Assembly (NCBI GenBank): GCA_963697285.1
Contig: CAVONI010000011.1
Location: forward strand, 248,001 to 312,000
From: JAEUQQ01 sp963697285
Lineage (GTDB): Bacteria > Acidobacteriota > Vicinamibacteria > Vicinamibacterales > JAFNAJ01
Direction of reading: 5' to 3'
DNA length: 64,000 nucleotides
The notes under the pieces are model-generated. The model ran no database searches. It saw only the letters and a list, made by a program, of their open reading frames with translations, and was not told the DNA's origin. This document shows, piece by piece, positions 52,228-60,326 of the stretch. The first letter of the stretch is position 1. The number at the start of each line of letters is the position of its first letter. The translations under genes and the position numbers were made by a program.

Positions 52228-52746
52228 CTACCGGCCGGTGAACATCACCGGTTCGACGCCGAAGACGCGGTCGATGTCGAGCAGGATCCTGACCTTGCCC
52301 TTCACCGTCGCGACACCCTTCATGTAGTCGGTGGTCACCGCGCTGCCGAACTCAGGGGTTTCCTCGATCTCGTCGGCTGCAATGCTGAGCACCTCAGACA
52401 CGTCGTCGACCACGATGCCGGTCATCTGCCTGCCAGATGCGGCGTTGACCTCGACCACGATGATCGACGTGCGCACACCGTAGCCGATCGGCTCGAACGA
52501 GAACTTGAGGCGCAGGTCGATGATGGGGATGACCTTGCCGCGCAGGTTGATGACCCCCTTCACGTAGTCGGGCACCTGCGGCACCATCGTGATGTCCATC
52601 ATCCTGATGATCTCGCGAACGCGGAGCACCGGCAGACCGTACTCCTCGGAGCCGAGGACGAAGGTCAGGTACTTGCCAGCCAGTTCACGCGTGAAGGCGG
52701 CACGGGTGCTGGTCATCTCATTCGCGGGTGCAGCGGCAGTCGCCAT
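52228..52746 (-). CDS. cheW: Chemotaxis coupling protein
   Basis: CheW links the receptor to the CheA kinase. This 172-residue protein is a single CheW domain: KYLTFVLGSEEYGLPVLRVREIIRMMDITMVPQVPDYVKGVINLRGKVIPIIDL and the later RMTGIVVDDVSEVLSI. I start at ATG 52744-52746, which has GGAG 6 nt upstream; an ATG at 52756-52758 is possible. It is the last and most distant gene of the motility array, separated from cheB by a 412-bp gap, so it may have its own promoter. Length is typical. Confidence 0.92.
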   Translation of the reverse strand: MATAAAPANEMTSTRAAFTRELAGKYLTFVLGSEEYGLPVLRVREIIRMMDITMVPQVPDYVKGVINLRGKVIPIIDLRLKFSFEPIGYGVRTSIIVVEVNAASGRQMTGIVVDDVSEVLSIAADEIEETPEFGSAVTTDYMKGVATVKGKVRILLDIDRVFGVEPVMFTGR

Positions 52747-53158
52747 CGTCGGCTCCATCCTCACTCGCGGCCTCCAATGGGCCGGTGGCGGACGTCCAGT
52801 GTGCGCGTGGGCAGGGGCGCGCCTGCGGACAGGCCGTGGAACGGCCGGAGTCCTGGTGAACTGAGCACGCCGTGCGGACGATGGGCGGGATCGGCGACTT
52901 CCATGGGGTCGGCACGACGAATGACTTGCGTGGGCCCGGCGCTCACGCACGGTGCGCGCTGACCAGGCCGCCACGGAGTCGATCGTCGAGGGCGACCGCA
53001 CGGCTCTCGGCTTTTGGGCGTTGAGCCACCGTCCACACGGCCTCTACCCACGCTCAATCGGCTCCCGCGGGCAGTGGCATGAATCCGTGCTCACCACTGT
53101 GCACGGTCCCGTAGCGCCCGTGCGGAGGCCTCGGCGTGGGGTCAGGGCTTGAAAAACG
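52747..53158. other. Intergenic region between cheB and cheW
   Basis: This 412-bp stretch has no convincing gene; small reading frames here are Arg/Pro-rich noise. At its cheB end lies the REP-like element of 53138-53180. The cheW promoter should lie within it but I see no clear -35/-10 pair. It interrupts an otherwise tightly packed array, which suggests an insertion or a lost gene. Confidence 0.5.
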
Positions 53159-53180
53159 TCAAGATGAAAGACGTGACCCC
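53138..53180. repeat. REP-like palindromic element over the 3' end of cheB
   Basis: GGGGTCA at 53138-53144 and TGACCCC at 53174-53180 enclose a shorter inner pair CTTGA/TCAAG. The overall pattern (ggggtcag-cttga...tcaag-atgaaagac-gtgacccc) resembles elements found in many copies in other genomes and linked to REP-associated transposases. The cheB stop codon (53159-53161) lies inside it, so it probably replaced the original end of cheB. A terminator role is possible. Confidence 0.5.
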
Positions 53181-54232
53181 TTCAGGCGGTCGAAGCTCTC
53201 GAAGATCAGGGACGGCATCCGCTGGAGCGGGGCCACGTGGACGGCGCCACCGCGGGCGATGGCCTCCTTCGGCATCCCGAACACCACGCACGAGTGCTCG
53301 TCTTCGGCAATCGTTTCGGCTCCCGCGCGCCGGAGCGCCACCATGCCGTCGGCGCCGTCGGCCCCCATGCCCGTCAGCAACAGGGCGACAACGGGCGTGG
53401 CCCGAATGCGCGCGATCGAGTTGAACATCACGTCGACCGCAGGGCGCTGGTGGTGCACGGGCGGCCCCTGCTTCAGGACGGTGCGCAGTTCGACGCCGAC
53501 GCGCTCGATCACCATGTGGTGGTCGCCCGGCGCGACGTAGGCGGTCGACCGCTGCAGGACGTCGCCACCCTGCGACTCGACGACCCGCATCGGGCAGATG
53601 CCGTTGAGGCGCTCGGCGAACGCGCGCGTGAAGTGGGCAGGCATGTGCTGGGTGATGACGATCGGCGGCACGTCGGCCGGCAGGTGCATCAGCAACGCCT
53701 CGATGGCCTGCGTCCCCCCTGTCGAGGCGCCGATGGCAATCAGGCCCGCCGCTCGCGACCCGGACGTCAACGACGATCGGGGAGCCGACGCGGGCACGAA
53801 CACGGGCCGGGCCCGAACGGTGAATCCCGACGTGCGGAGCATGCGGATGCGCTGCTTGAGCCGGTCGGTCACCTGCACCACAGAGTAGGGCCCGCCCGGT
53901 TTCGGGATGACGTCGATCGCGCCGACGCGCAGGGCCTCGACGCTGGTGGCCGAGCCCGCCTGCGTCAGCGAGCTGACGATGATGACGGGAAGCGGATGGT
54001 GCTCCATCAACTTGCGCAGGAAGGTCAGGCCGTCCATGCGCGGCATCTCGAGGTCGAGCGTGACGACATCCGGTTCGTGCCGGAGGATGAGGTCGCGCGC
54101 CATGAACGGATCGGACGCGACCGCAACGACCTCCATGTCGGGCTCGCTGCGGATGGCGTCTGCGAGCACCTTGCGCACGATCGCCGAGTCGTCCACCACG
54201 AGCACACGGGTCCTTCGTCCTGCCTGATTCAT
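53159..54232 (-). CDS. cheB: Chemotaxis response regulator protein-glutamate methylesterase
   Basis: CheB removes methyl groups from the chemoreceptor to reset sensitivity. This 357-residue protein has an N-terminal receiver domain (VLVVDDSAIVRKVL, phosphorylated Asp in VVTLDLEMPRMDGL, and DVIPKPGG) and a C-terminal esterase domain with the catalytic triad Ser in AIGASTGG, His in ITQHMPAHF and Asp in LTGMGADGADGM. It starts by ATGA overlap with cheX. The last residues (GSRLSS) come from a REP-like element, but the catalytic core is complete, so function should be kept. Confidence 0.95.
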   Translation of the reverse strand: MNQAGRRTRVLVVDDSAIVRKVLADAIRSEPDMEVVAVASDPFMARDLILRHEPDVVTLDLEMPRMDGLTFLRKLMEHHPLPVIIVSSLTQAGSATSVEALRVGAIDVIPKPGGPYSVVQVTDRLKQRIRMLRTSGFTVRARPVFVPASAPRSSLTSGSRAAGLIAIGASTGGTQAIEALLMHLPADVPPIVITQHMPAHFTRAFAERLNGICPMRVVESQGGDVLQRSTAYVAPGDHHMVIERVGVELRTVLKQGPPVHHQRPAVDVMFNSIARIRATPVVALLLTGMGADGADGMVALRRAGAETIAEDEHSCVVFGMPKEAIARGGAVHVAPLQRMPSLIFESFDRLKGSRLSS

Positions 54233-54756
54233 GCGGCCTCCGCGGCGAGTCGCACTCTCACGCGCAACGGCAGGTCGTTCATGCTCACCAGGATCTGGCC
54301 CCGGCAGTCACCGGACGGTGCCGAGTCGAGCGGCAGCCAGCCGAGCGGCCGTCGCACCGCGTCAGGCGCGCCGAGGTCGAACCGCCGGTCGCCAGACGCC
54401 CGCGTCAGCCACGTGCCGCACACCTGGTTGGCGAACTCACCAGTCGCGTCGAACAGTTGCCCCTCGTCGATGGGATCGTCGAGGCCAAGGCCCAGGAAGG
54501 CCTGCAGCAGTTGCCGGGCCAGCACCTCGCTCATCGCCACCTCGACCGCGCCGTCGAATGGCCCGGCAAACGGCACCTCGGTCACGATCCAGGGCCCGGG
54601 TCCCGGCGGCACGTCGGGCTCGACGGCCAGGGGATGACGCACGAGGTCGTCGAACGCCTTGTCGTCGAGCGGCACCGTGAAGCCGAAGAAGCTGTTCTCG
54701 GCCACGTTCACCAGCGCCGCCCGCACGCCGTCTTCCTGATCAGCGAAGGTGGGCAT
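54229..54756 (-). CDS. CheX-like chemotaxis phosphatase
   Basis: This 175-residue protein resembles CheC/CheX phosphatases that dephosphorylate CheY. The core motif with Glu and Asn is seen in LFDATGEFANQVCGTWLTR (E-x2-N), and one motif copy fits CheX, which works as a dimer. I start at ATG 54754-54756 (MPTFADQEDG); the frame extends 24 nt into the neighbouring gene but those codons are not needed. It overlaps the CheY-like regulator by 17 nt upstream and cheB downstream (ATGA), so all three are co-translated. It likely ends the CheY signal. Confidence 0.75.
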   Translation of the reverse strand: MPTFADQEDGVRAALVNVAENSFFGFTVPLDDKAFDDLVRHPLAVEPDVPPGPGPWIVTEVPFAGPFDGAVEVAMSEVLARQLLQAFLGLGLDDPIDEGQLFDATGEFANQVCGTWLTRASGDRRFDLGAPDAVRRPLGWLPLDSAPSGDCRGQILVSMNDLPLRVRVRLAAEAA

Positions 54757-55159
54757 TGGACGTGATCTCCGCCAGGACATCGCGCATCACCTCGGGCCGG
54801 AACGGCTTCTCGACGTAGAGCCGCACGTTCAGGTCCTTCACTTCGTCGCGTCGCGCGGCCGATCCGTCGGTGCTGATGATGACGCGCGTCAGGGTGTCGT
54901 ACCGCGGGTATTTCCCGATTTCGCGCAACAACTGCGTGCCTGTCATCACGGGCATGTTGATGTCGGTGAAGAGCGCATCGATGTCGGTGGTCTCGAGAAC
55001 CCTGATGGCCTCGGCACCATTCGACGCTTCGTAGATGCGGCCTATCGGCACCTCGCACAGGCTGGCCACGCGCTTGATCATCGCCCGCATCATCGCGGAG
55101 TCGTCCACGATGAGCACGTTGAGTGGCCGTGGGCCCGCGTCGGCCTGCGGTTGAGTCAT
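54740..55159 (-). CDS. CheY-like response regulator
   Basis: This 139-residue protein is a single receiver domain: VLIVDDSAMMRAMIKRV (acidic pocket), phosphorylation Asp in DALFTDINMPVMTG, Thr/Ser in RVIISTDGS and the Lys in YVEKPF. It should carry the phosphoryl signal from CheA to the flagellar motor or act as a phosphate sink. ATG 55157-55159 has AGGAG 7 nt upstream, so I prefer it over the longer start at 55178-55180. Its position beside cheX, a CheY phosphatase, supports the role. Whether it is the motor-binding CheY cannot be told from sequence. Confidence 0.88.
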   Translation of the reverse strand: MTQPQADAGPRPLNVLIVDDSAMMRAMIKRVASLCEVPIGRIYEASNGAEAIRVLETTDIDALFTDINMPVMTGTQLLREIGKYPRYDTLTRVIISTDGSAARRDEVKDLNVRLYVEKPFRPEVMRDVLAEITSNAHLR

Positions 55160-55169
55160 GCTGCGCTCC

Positions 55170-55769
55170 TCAGAGTTCATGGGTCTGCTCGCGGCCAGAC
55201 GTGACCTGCATCCGGCCGTCGGCCACGTGCAGGTTCACGGTGCGCACCGACCGGCCGCCGACGTCCTCGGCCTTGATCAGCACGCCGTTGCGCCACAGCA
55301 GGCTCTTGGCTGCCAGGATGTTCCGCTTCCCGATGTCGAACGAGGCGCCGTGACCCGCCATCTCGGCCCCTCCAGCGAGCCGCACGATGCAGCGGTTCTT
55401 CTGCAGGCCGTGCCTGTACGCGGTCTGGAACAGCAGCGGGATTCCCGCGTCGGCGAACGCCGCCGGTTGGTCCTTGGCACGCTGCGGATTGATGCGCGAG
55501 TCGGGCAGCAGGAAGTGCAGCAGGCCGGCGACGAGGCTCGTCGGGTCCCAGATGCACACGGCGATGCAACTCCCCAGGGCGTGCGTGATGATCATGTCGT
55601 CCTTCGCGGTCGCGACCGCGAACTCGCCGATGCCCACCACGTACCGTTGTCCGGCTGGAGCTGCCTGCACGGGCGACGTGAACGGCGATCTGCCCATGTC
55701 GGGCGCCGCGGGCCTCGGCCAGGCAGGCACTGCCGTCGGCGCAGCCGTGCGCCAGGAGTCGTATTTCAC
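55170..55769 (-). CDS. cheD: Chemoreceptor glutamine deamidase
   Basis: CheD converts receptor glutamines to glutamates and can stimulate CheC-type phosphatases. This 199-residue protein has the catalytic Cys in the family pattern THALGSCIAVCIWD, the His in AGLLHFLLP and the later Thr region in RTVNLHVADGRM. I choose the GTG at 55767-55769 because it overlaps the cheR stop as GTGA; an ATG about 70 nt later would remove only an N-terminal extension rich in Pro and Ala. It also sits close to a CheX-like phosphatase, which fits regulation of that protein. The downstream regulator gene starts 10 nt later. Confidence 0.92.
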   Translation of the reverse strand: MKYDSWRTAAPTAVPAWPRPAAPDMGRSPFTSPVQAAPAGQRYVVGIGEFAVATAKDDMIITHALGSCIAVCIWDPTSLVAGLLHFLLPDSRINPQRAKDQPAAFADAGIPLLFQTAYRHGLQKNRCIVRLAGGAEMAGHGASFDIGKRNILAAKSLLWRNGVLIKAEDVGGRSVRTVNLHVADGRMQVTSGREQTHEL

Positions 55770-56650
55770 GCGCCACCCCGTCGATAGACGGCAGGGGCAA
55801 CCCACGTGAGCCCGTGCGCGATCCCGTTGAGGCTTTCCGAGTGCGAGATGAACAGGTACCCCCCGGGCGCCAGGTGACGCTCGAGCATCGTCACGACGCG
55901 CTGCTGCACGGTGCGGTCGAAGTAGATCATCACGTTGCGGCAGAAGATCACCGGAAAGCGCCGGCCGAGGTCCGTGATCTCGAGCAGGTTCAGTTGCCTG
56001 AACTCGGCGCGCGCGCGCAATTCGGCTTTCACCCGGGCAAGCCCGGCTTGCGGCCCCACTCCCTTCTCGAAGTACTTGCGCAGCAGGTCGGTCGGGATCG
56101 CCTCGACTCTCTCGAGCGGGTAGATCCCGCGTTGTGCCGCCTGCAGAACACGGGTCGACAGGTCCGAGGCCAGGATCGAGAGGCGTGCGCGCTCGTCTGC
56201 GGGCAGGGCCTCCTGCAACACCATGCCGAGCGTGTACACCTCTTCGCCACTCGAGCACGCCGCCGACCACAACGCGAAGGGGCCCCGGTCGTGCCGCCGC
56301 GCCCACTCCGGCACGACCACTGTCCTGAGGACGTCGAAGTGCTGGGGCTCGCGGAAGAAGCTCGTGTGGTTGGTCGAGATGGCGTCGAGCAGCATCACGA
56401 GTTCGCCGCCCGACGCGTCGCGCTCGAGGAAGGCCAGGTAGGCGGTGAAGTTGTCGACGCCGACGGCCTTCAGCCGCTTGTGCAGCCGCGCGGTGATGAG
56501 GGCGCGCTTGCCGTCGTGCAACGTGATCCCGCTCTTCTCGTAGACCAGGGCGATGACGGCACTCAGTTCACGATCGGTGGGGGCCTGCGGTTCGTGGACT
56601 CCGGATCCGCCCGACGTCCAGTTGCTCCGCCTCGCCGTTCCGCTGGGCAT
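55766..56650 (-). CDS. cheR: Chemotaxis protein methyltransferase
   Basis: CheR adds methyl groups from SAM to glutamates of the receptor. This 294-residue protein has the N-terminal helical domain and the Rossmann domain: ISTNHTSFFREPQHFDVL, LWSAACSSGEEVYTLGMVLQE (SAM site), FDVI-type FPVIFCRNVMIYFD and SHSESLNG. The start is set at ATG 56648-56650 with GGAG 8 nt upstream; a GTG at 56675-56677 is also in frame. It lies 45 nt after cheA and overlaps cheD (GTGA). All catalytic motifs are present. Confidence 0.95.
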   Translation of the reverse strand: MPSGTARRSNWTSGGSGVHEPQAPTDRELSAVIALVYEKSGITLHDGKRALITARLHKRLKAVGVDNFTAYLAFLERDASGGELVMLLDAISTNHTSFFREPQHFDVLRTVVVPEWARRHDRGPFALWSAACSSGEEVYTLGMVLQEALPADERARLSILASDLSTRVLQAAQRGIYPLERVEAIPTDLLRKYFEKGVGPQAGLARVKAELRARAEFRQLNLLEITDLGRRFPVIFCRNVMIYFDRTVQQRVVTMLERHLAPGGYLFISHSESLNGIAHGLTWVAPAVYRRGGA

Positions 56651-56695
56651 GCCTCGTTCTCCGGTCTGTGCCTGCACGCGCAGCGATATGACGGC

Positions 56696-58861
56696 TCAGG
56701 CCGCCTCGGCCTTGCCGCGTCCCATCAGTGCGACGATGCCGCCGGCATCGAGAATCAGCCCGATGCGGCCATCGCCGAGAATCGCTCCGCCTGCAACGCC
56801 GCGCACGTGCGAGAACGTCTCGCCCAACGACTTGATCACGACCTCCTGCTTGCCGAGCAACTGATCGACCAGCAAGGCCACCGGCCGGCCATCGTCCTCG
56901 ATCACGACCGCCGTGGTGTCGCACACGTTCGTGACCGCCCCCGTCACGCCGAGCAACTCGCCAAGGTGCACGAGGGGCACGAGGTGGTCGCGCACCCTGA
57001 TCATCCTCGGCCGTCCCTGCAGCATGTGCACCTGCTCCGGCACTGGCCGCAGCGATTCGCGGATCGAGAACGTCGGCAGCACGAATCGCTGGTCGCCGAC
57101 CCGCAGCAGGAGGCCCTCCACGATGGCCAGCGTCAGCGGCAGCTTGATCGAGAACGACGTGCCGGCTCCACGCTGCGTGTGGATCTCGATCCGCCCTCGC
57201 AGCGCCTCGATGTTCCGCCTGACGACGTCCATCCCGACGCCACGCCCCGAGATCGCCGTCACCTGTTCGGCCGTCGAGAATCCCGGCCTGAAGATCAGCT
57301 GGTAGATCTCGGCAGGCGCAAGGTTCTCGCCCGGCTTGACGACCCCCTTCTCGACTGCCTTGGCCAGGATCCGGTCGGCGTCGAGCCCCGCCCCGTCGTC
57401 GTCGATGGCGATGACGATGTTGCCGCCCTGGTGGGAGGCCGACAGCGCGATGCGACCCGTTGGGCCCTTGCCCACAGCCACCCGGCGCTCGACCGTCTCG
57501 ATGCCGTGGTCCACGCTGTTCCTGACCATGTGCATGAGCGGGTCGTTGATGTCCTCGACGACCTTGCGGTCAAGTTCGGTGTCCTCGCCCGACAGGACCA
57601 GGTCGATCGACTTGCCCGACATCTTCGACAGGTCGCGCACCAGGCGGGCCATCTTCTGGAAGGTCTGCCGGATCGGGACCATGCGCATCGACATCGCGTT
57701 CCGCTGGAGGTCGCTGGTGATGCGCTTCAGTTGCGCGAGGTTGCGAGACAGCCGTTCGTCGGAGATCTGCGCGAGGTTCGGATCGGCATCGATGATCGAC
57801 TGCACGATCACGAGCTCGCCCACCATGTCGACCAGGTTGTCGAGCTTCCGCGTATCGACTTTCACCGACGCCATCGCGTCGTCGACGCGACGGCCCGATG
57901 GCGCGCCAGGGGCCGCATCGCCCGCGCGCGTGGCGGGGATCTCGACGGCTGGTGTCGTCACGGATGCGGGCATTGGCCGCGTGGCAGCGCTCGGCTCGAC
58001 AGCATCCACCGGCACAGCCGGTGTGGCAGCCGCGGCCACCGGCGGTACCAGGCCGGGGTTGGCGAGACGGTCGATGAGCACCGTCAGTTCCGACGTGACG
58101 GCCGTCACGTCCACCGGGCGGTGTCCCGCCAGTCGCGGCGTGAGGTCGCTGATCATCACCGTCAGGAGATCGACCGCCTTCAGGATCGCGTCGCACTCCG
58201 CCGGGCCCATGCGAACCTTGCCCGAGCGGCCCAGGTCGAGGAGGTTCTCCACCGTGTGCGCGAACGCCTGCACCGACGTGACACCCAGCGCCCCGGCATT
58301 CCCCTTGATCGTGTGAAACGGGCGGAACACTTCGTTGAGCAGGCGCTGGTCGCCGGGACAGGTGTCGAGTTGCAGCACCGTCGATTCGATGGCGCCGAGG
58401 TGATCGAGTGCCTCCGCGATGAACATCCCGGCCAGTTCTGCATCGCTCCGGAGGATCTCGAGCTCGTCGTGCGCCTCCTCCTCTGGTTCCAGGGGGAAGG
58501 TCGACAGGTCGACGACCCTCGTGTCGTGGACCTCGAGGGGCACTGGCGAGGCGTGCGCCGTCGGCAGTGACGAAGCGGCGGATGCGCCGTGGACTTTCCA
58601 CATGCCCCACGACGCTTCAACGGCCGCGAGCAGGTCCTGCACGTCTCCCGCGTCGCGAACGTGTGGGGTCGCCGTGCTGACCAGCTCGGCGATCGACCGC
58701 AGGCCGTCGAAGGGCGACGCCTCGAGCCGCCGCGCGAGGTCACCCAACCCGGCTTGAATCCGGGTCAGCTCGCTCGGCGTGGGATCGAGGACCGTGCCGC
58801 AGGCCAGTTGCGCCAGCTGGCGGTCGATGTCGTCCACGAAGATGTCTCGGGTGTCGCTCAT
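56696..58861 (-). CDS. cheA: Chemotaxis histidine kinase CheA with an N-terminal extension
   Basis: CheA is the kinase that passes receptor signals to CheY and CheB. This 721-residue protein has its phosphorylated His in VFRPFHTIKGNAGALG near residue 181, far later than the usual about 48. The first about 130 residues are an extra helical segment (FVDDIDRQLAQLACGTV, LLAAVEASWGMW) that looks like a degenerate Hpt domain lacking His. Then come the dimer domain (TRKLDNLVDMVGELVIVQ), the ATPase with N box HMVRNSVDHGIE and IDDDGAGLDADRI, and a C-terminal CheW-like domain (LLLRVGDQRFVLPT). No P2 docking domain is obvious. It is the centre of the array. Confidence 0.94.
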   Translation of the reverse strand: MSDTRDIFVDDIDRQLAQLACGTVLDPTPSELTRIQAGLGDLARRLEASPFDGLRSIAELVSTATPHVRDAGDVQDLLAAVEASWGMWKVHGASAASSLPTAHASPVPLEVHDTRVVDLSTFPLEPEEEAHDELEILRSDAELAGMFIAEALDHLGAIESTVLQLDTCPGDQRLLNEVFRPFHTIKGNAGALGVTSVQAFAHTVENLLDLGRSGKVRMGPAECDAILKAVDLLTVMISDLTPRLAGHRPVDVTAVTSELTVLIDRLANPGLVPPVAAAATPAVPVDAVEPSAATRPMPASVTTPAVEIPATRAGDAAPGAPSGRRVDDAMASVKVDTRKLDNLVDMVGELVIVQSIIDADPNLAQISDERLSRNLAQLKRITSDLQRNAMSMRMVPIRQTFQKMARLVRDLSKMSGKSIDLVLSGEDTELDRKVVEDINDPLMHMVRNSVDHGIETVERRVAVGKGPTGRIALSASHQGGNIVIAIDDDGAGLDADRILAKAVEKGVVKPGENLAPAEIYQLIFRPGFSTAEQVTAISGRGVGMDVVRRNIEALRGRIEIHTQRGAGTSFSIKLPLTLAIVEGLLLRVGDQRFVLPTFSIRESLRPVPEQVHMLQGRPRMIRVRDHLVPLVHLGELLGVTGAVTNVCDTTAVVIEDDGRPVALLVDQLLGKQEVVIKSLGETFSHVRGVAGGAILGDGRIGLILDAGGIVALMGRGKAEAA

Positions 58862-58963
58862 GCGCGCATCACGACGGGGCGGGGCTTCGAGCGGCAGTCG
58901 TCCGCCGCACAGCGCCGCACATCACTGTCAGAATCGTCAGCTGGGGACACGCACGTGAGCCGG

Positions 58964-59578
58964 TCACGGCACGTCGGGTTCCCACACCAGGCGGACTCCG
59001 AGGCCTGAGAATCGCGGATCGAGATCAGGTTCCCAGTCGAGCGTCCGCGCGCCGATCGGCATGTCGGGCCAGTGCAGGGCGAGGCCCCGCGCGGGCTTCG
59101 CAGCCGATGTGCCGGGCGTTCGACCCGTGCCCTTCGCTATCGGCGCGCGCCCCGTGGGCGGTCGAACGGCCTTCCCGCCGGTGGGCCCGGGCGTGGCCGC
59201 TGACGCGTCCAGGTGTGCGGCGCCCCCGGTCGTCATGGCCATGGCCCGCTGGATGGCGTCACGCACCTCCGCAATCGATCCGCCGCTCGCCGCTGACGGC
59301 TTGGACGGTCCTGTCTCGGTCACCACCACTTCACCACCCCGCGCAGGCGATGGGACGCGCACGGCCGCCGGCTCGTGCGTCGCGGTGGTGTGCGCCTTGC
59401 CGCTGCCCTGCCCTGCCGCGCCTCCGGGTGGGGCCGGTGCCGACGTCGCAGGCCTCGACGTGCCGGCACCGGAGGGCGCCGTCGCCGTTGCCTTGACACG
59501 CTCCGATGCCGACGCAACTGCGGGCAGCGGTGCCAGGCCCAGCGCAAGGAGGCCAACGATCCAGGATGATGCGCGCAT
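58964..59578 (-). CDS. Exported Pro/Ala/Thr-rich protein of unknown function
   Basis: This 204-residue protein has a signal peptide (SSWIVGLLALGLAPLPAVASA) and a long low-complexity region of Ala, Pro, Gly and Thr (about residues 25-150). The C-terminal tail GARTLDWEPDLDPRFSGLGVRLVWEPDV is ordered and charged. No catalytic motif is visible. It lies between carbonic anhydrase and cheA, 102 nt and 14 nt from its neighbours, so it belongs to the array but its role is unknown. It may be a wall-associated or linker protein. The composition is so skewed that gene calling there is less secure. Confidence 0.5.
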   Translation of the reverse strand: MRASSWIVGLLALGLAPLPAVASASERVKATATAPSGAGTSRPATSAPAPPGGAAGQGSGKAHTTATHEPAAVRVPSPARGGEVVVTETGPSKPSAASGGSIAEVRDAIQRAMAMTTGGAAHLDASAATPGPTGGKAVRPPTGRAPIAKGTGRTPGTSAAKPARGLALHWPDMPIGARTLDWEPDLDPRFSGLGVRLVWEPDVP

Positions 59579-59592
59579 GGCCGTTCCGCGCC

Positions 59593-60324
59593 CTACTTGC
59601 GGTGTCCTGAGTCAGACGCCGCCTGCGATGCCGCCATCGCAGGAGGCAGCGGCTCCGAGAACCGGACGCGCCCGGACTCGAGTTCGTAGTAGGCGCCGGC
59701 GATCTGCAGCTTCCCCGCTGCGTGCAGGCGCGTGATGATCGGGCTGCGTGTCAGCAGGTCGTTCACGACCTGCTCGACGTTGGCCAGGATCGCGTCCCGC
59801 AGGTGCTCGGCATCGGCCCCGGAGCGCATCCGCGAGAAAGCGGGCGTGATGGTGCCGATCAGGTAGTCGAGGTTGGGTCCCATCGACGTCCCGCCCGGCC
59901 TGGTCTCGACGGCGGCCCTGACCGCACCGCACGACGCGTGGCCCATGACCACGAGGGCGCCGACCTGCAGGTGCTCTGCGGCGTACTCGATGCTCGCGAG
60001 CACCGACTTGTCGAGGGCCTCCCCGGCCACTCTCACCACGAAGAGGTCACCGAGCCCGGTGTGGAAGATGACCTCGGGAGGCACCCTGGAGTCTGCGCAC
60101 GACAGCACGATGGCAAACGGCTGCTGGCCCTTCGCGAGGGCCAGCCGCTGATCGGCGGTCACCGGCAGTGGCTGGCTGGCATTGGTGACGAACGTCGCAT
60201 TGCCGGCCTTGAGCCGGTCGAGCGCGCCCCCCTGAGTTGGCCCGGAGGCGTTGGCAACCGACGTCGCGCCCATGATGGCCGCCGCGGTCAGGAAGGCAAG
60301 TCGACTCGTCCGGGATGTGCGCAT
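59593..60324 (-). CDS. Exported beta-carbonic anhydrase
   Basis: This 243-residue zinc enzyme interconverts CO2 and bicarbonate. It carries the zinc ligands of the beta class: Cys in VLSCADSRVPPE with the catalytic Asp-Arg pair, and His and Cys in VVMGHASCGAV. A signal peptide (SRLAFLTAAAIMGATSVANASG) sends it out of the cytoplasm, where some beta and all alpha bacterial enzymes act. I start at ATG 60322-60324, 2 nt after the chemoreceptor's stop, so the two genes form one message. Finding it inside a chemotaxis array is uncommon and hints that the receptor's signal depends on CO2, bicarbonate or pH. Confidence 0.93.
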   Translation of the reverse strand: MRTSRTSRLAFLTAAAIMGATSVANASGPTQGGALDRLKAGNATFVTNASQPLPVTADQRLALAKGQQPFAIVLSCADSRVPPEVIFHTGLGDLFVVRVAGEALDKSVLASIEYAAEHLQVGALVVMGHASCGAVRAAVETRPGGTSMGPNLDYLIGTITPAFSRMRSGADAEHLRDAILANVEQVVNDLLTRSPIITRLHAAGKLQIAGAYYELESGRVRFSEPLPPAMAASQAASDSGHRK

Positions 60325-60326
60325 GG

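Noticed and set aside
52761..53057. A 98-codon minus-strand frame in the cheB-cheW gap
   Set aside because: Composition is Pro/Arg/Ser noise with no start signal or recognisable motif.
55814..58570. A 918-codon open frame antisense to cheR and cheA
   Set aside because: It covers two well-defined chemotaxis genes and its translation shows no recognisable domain.
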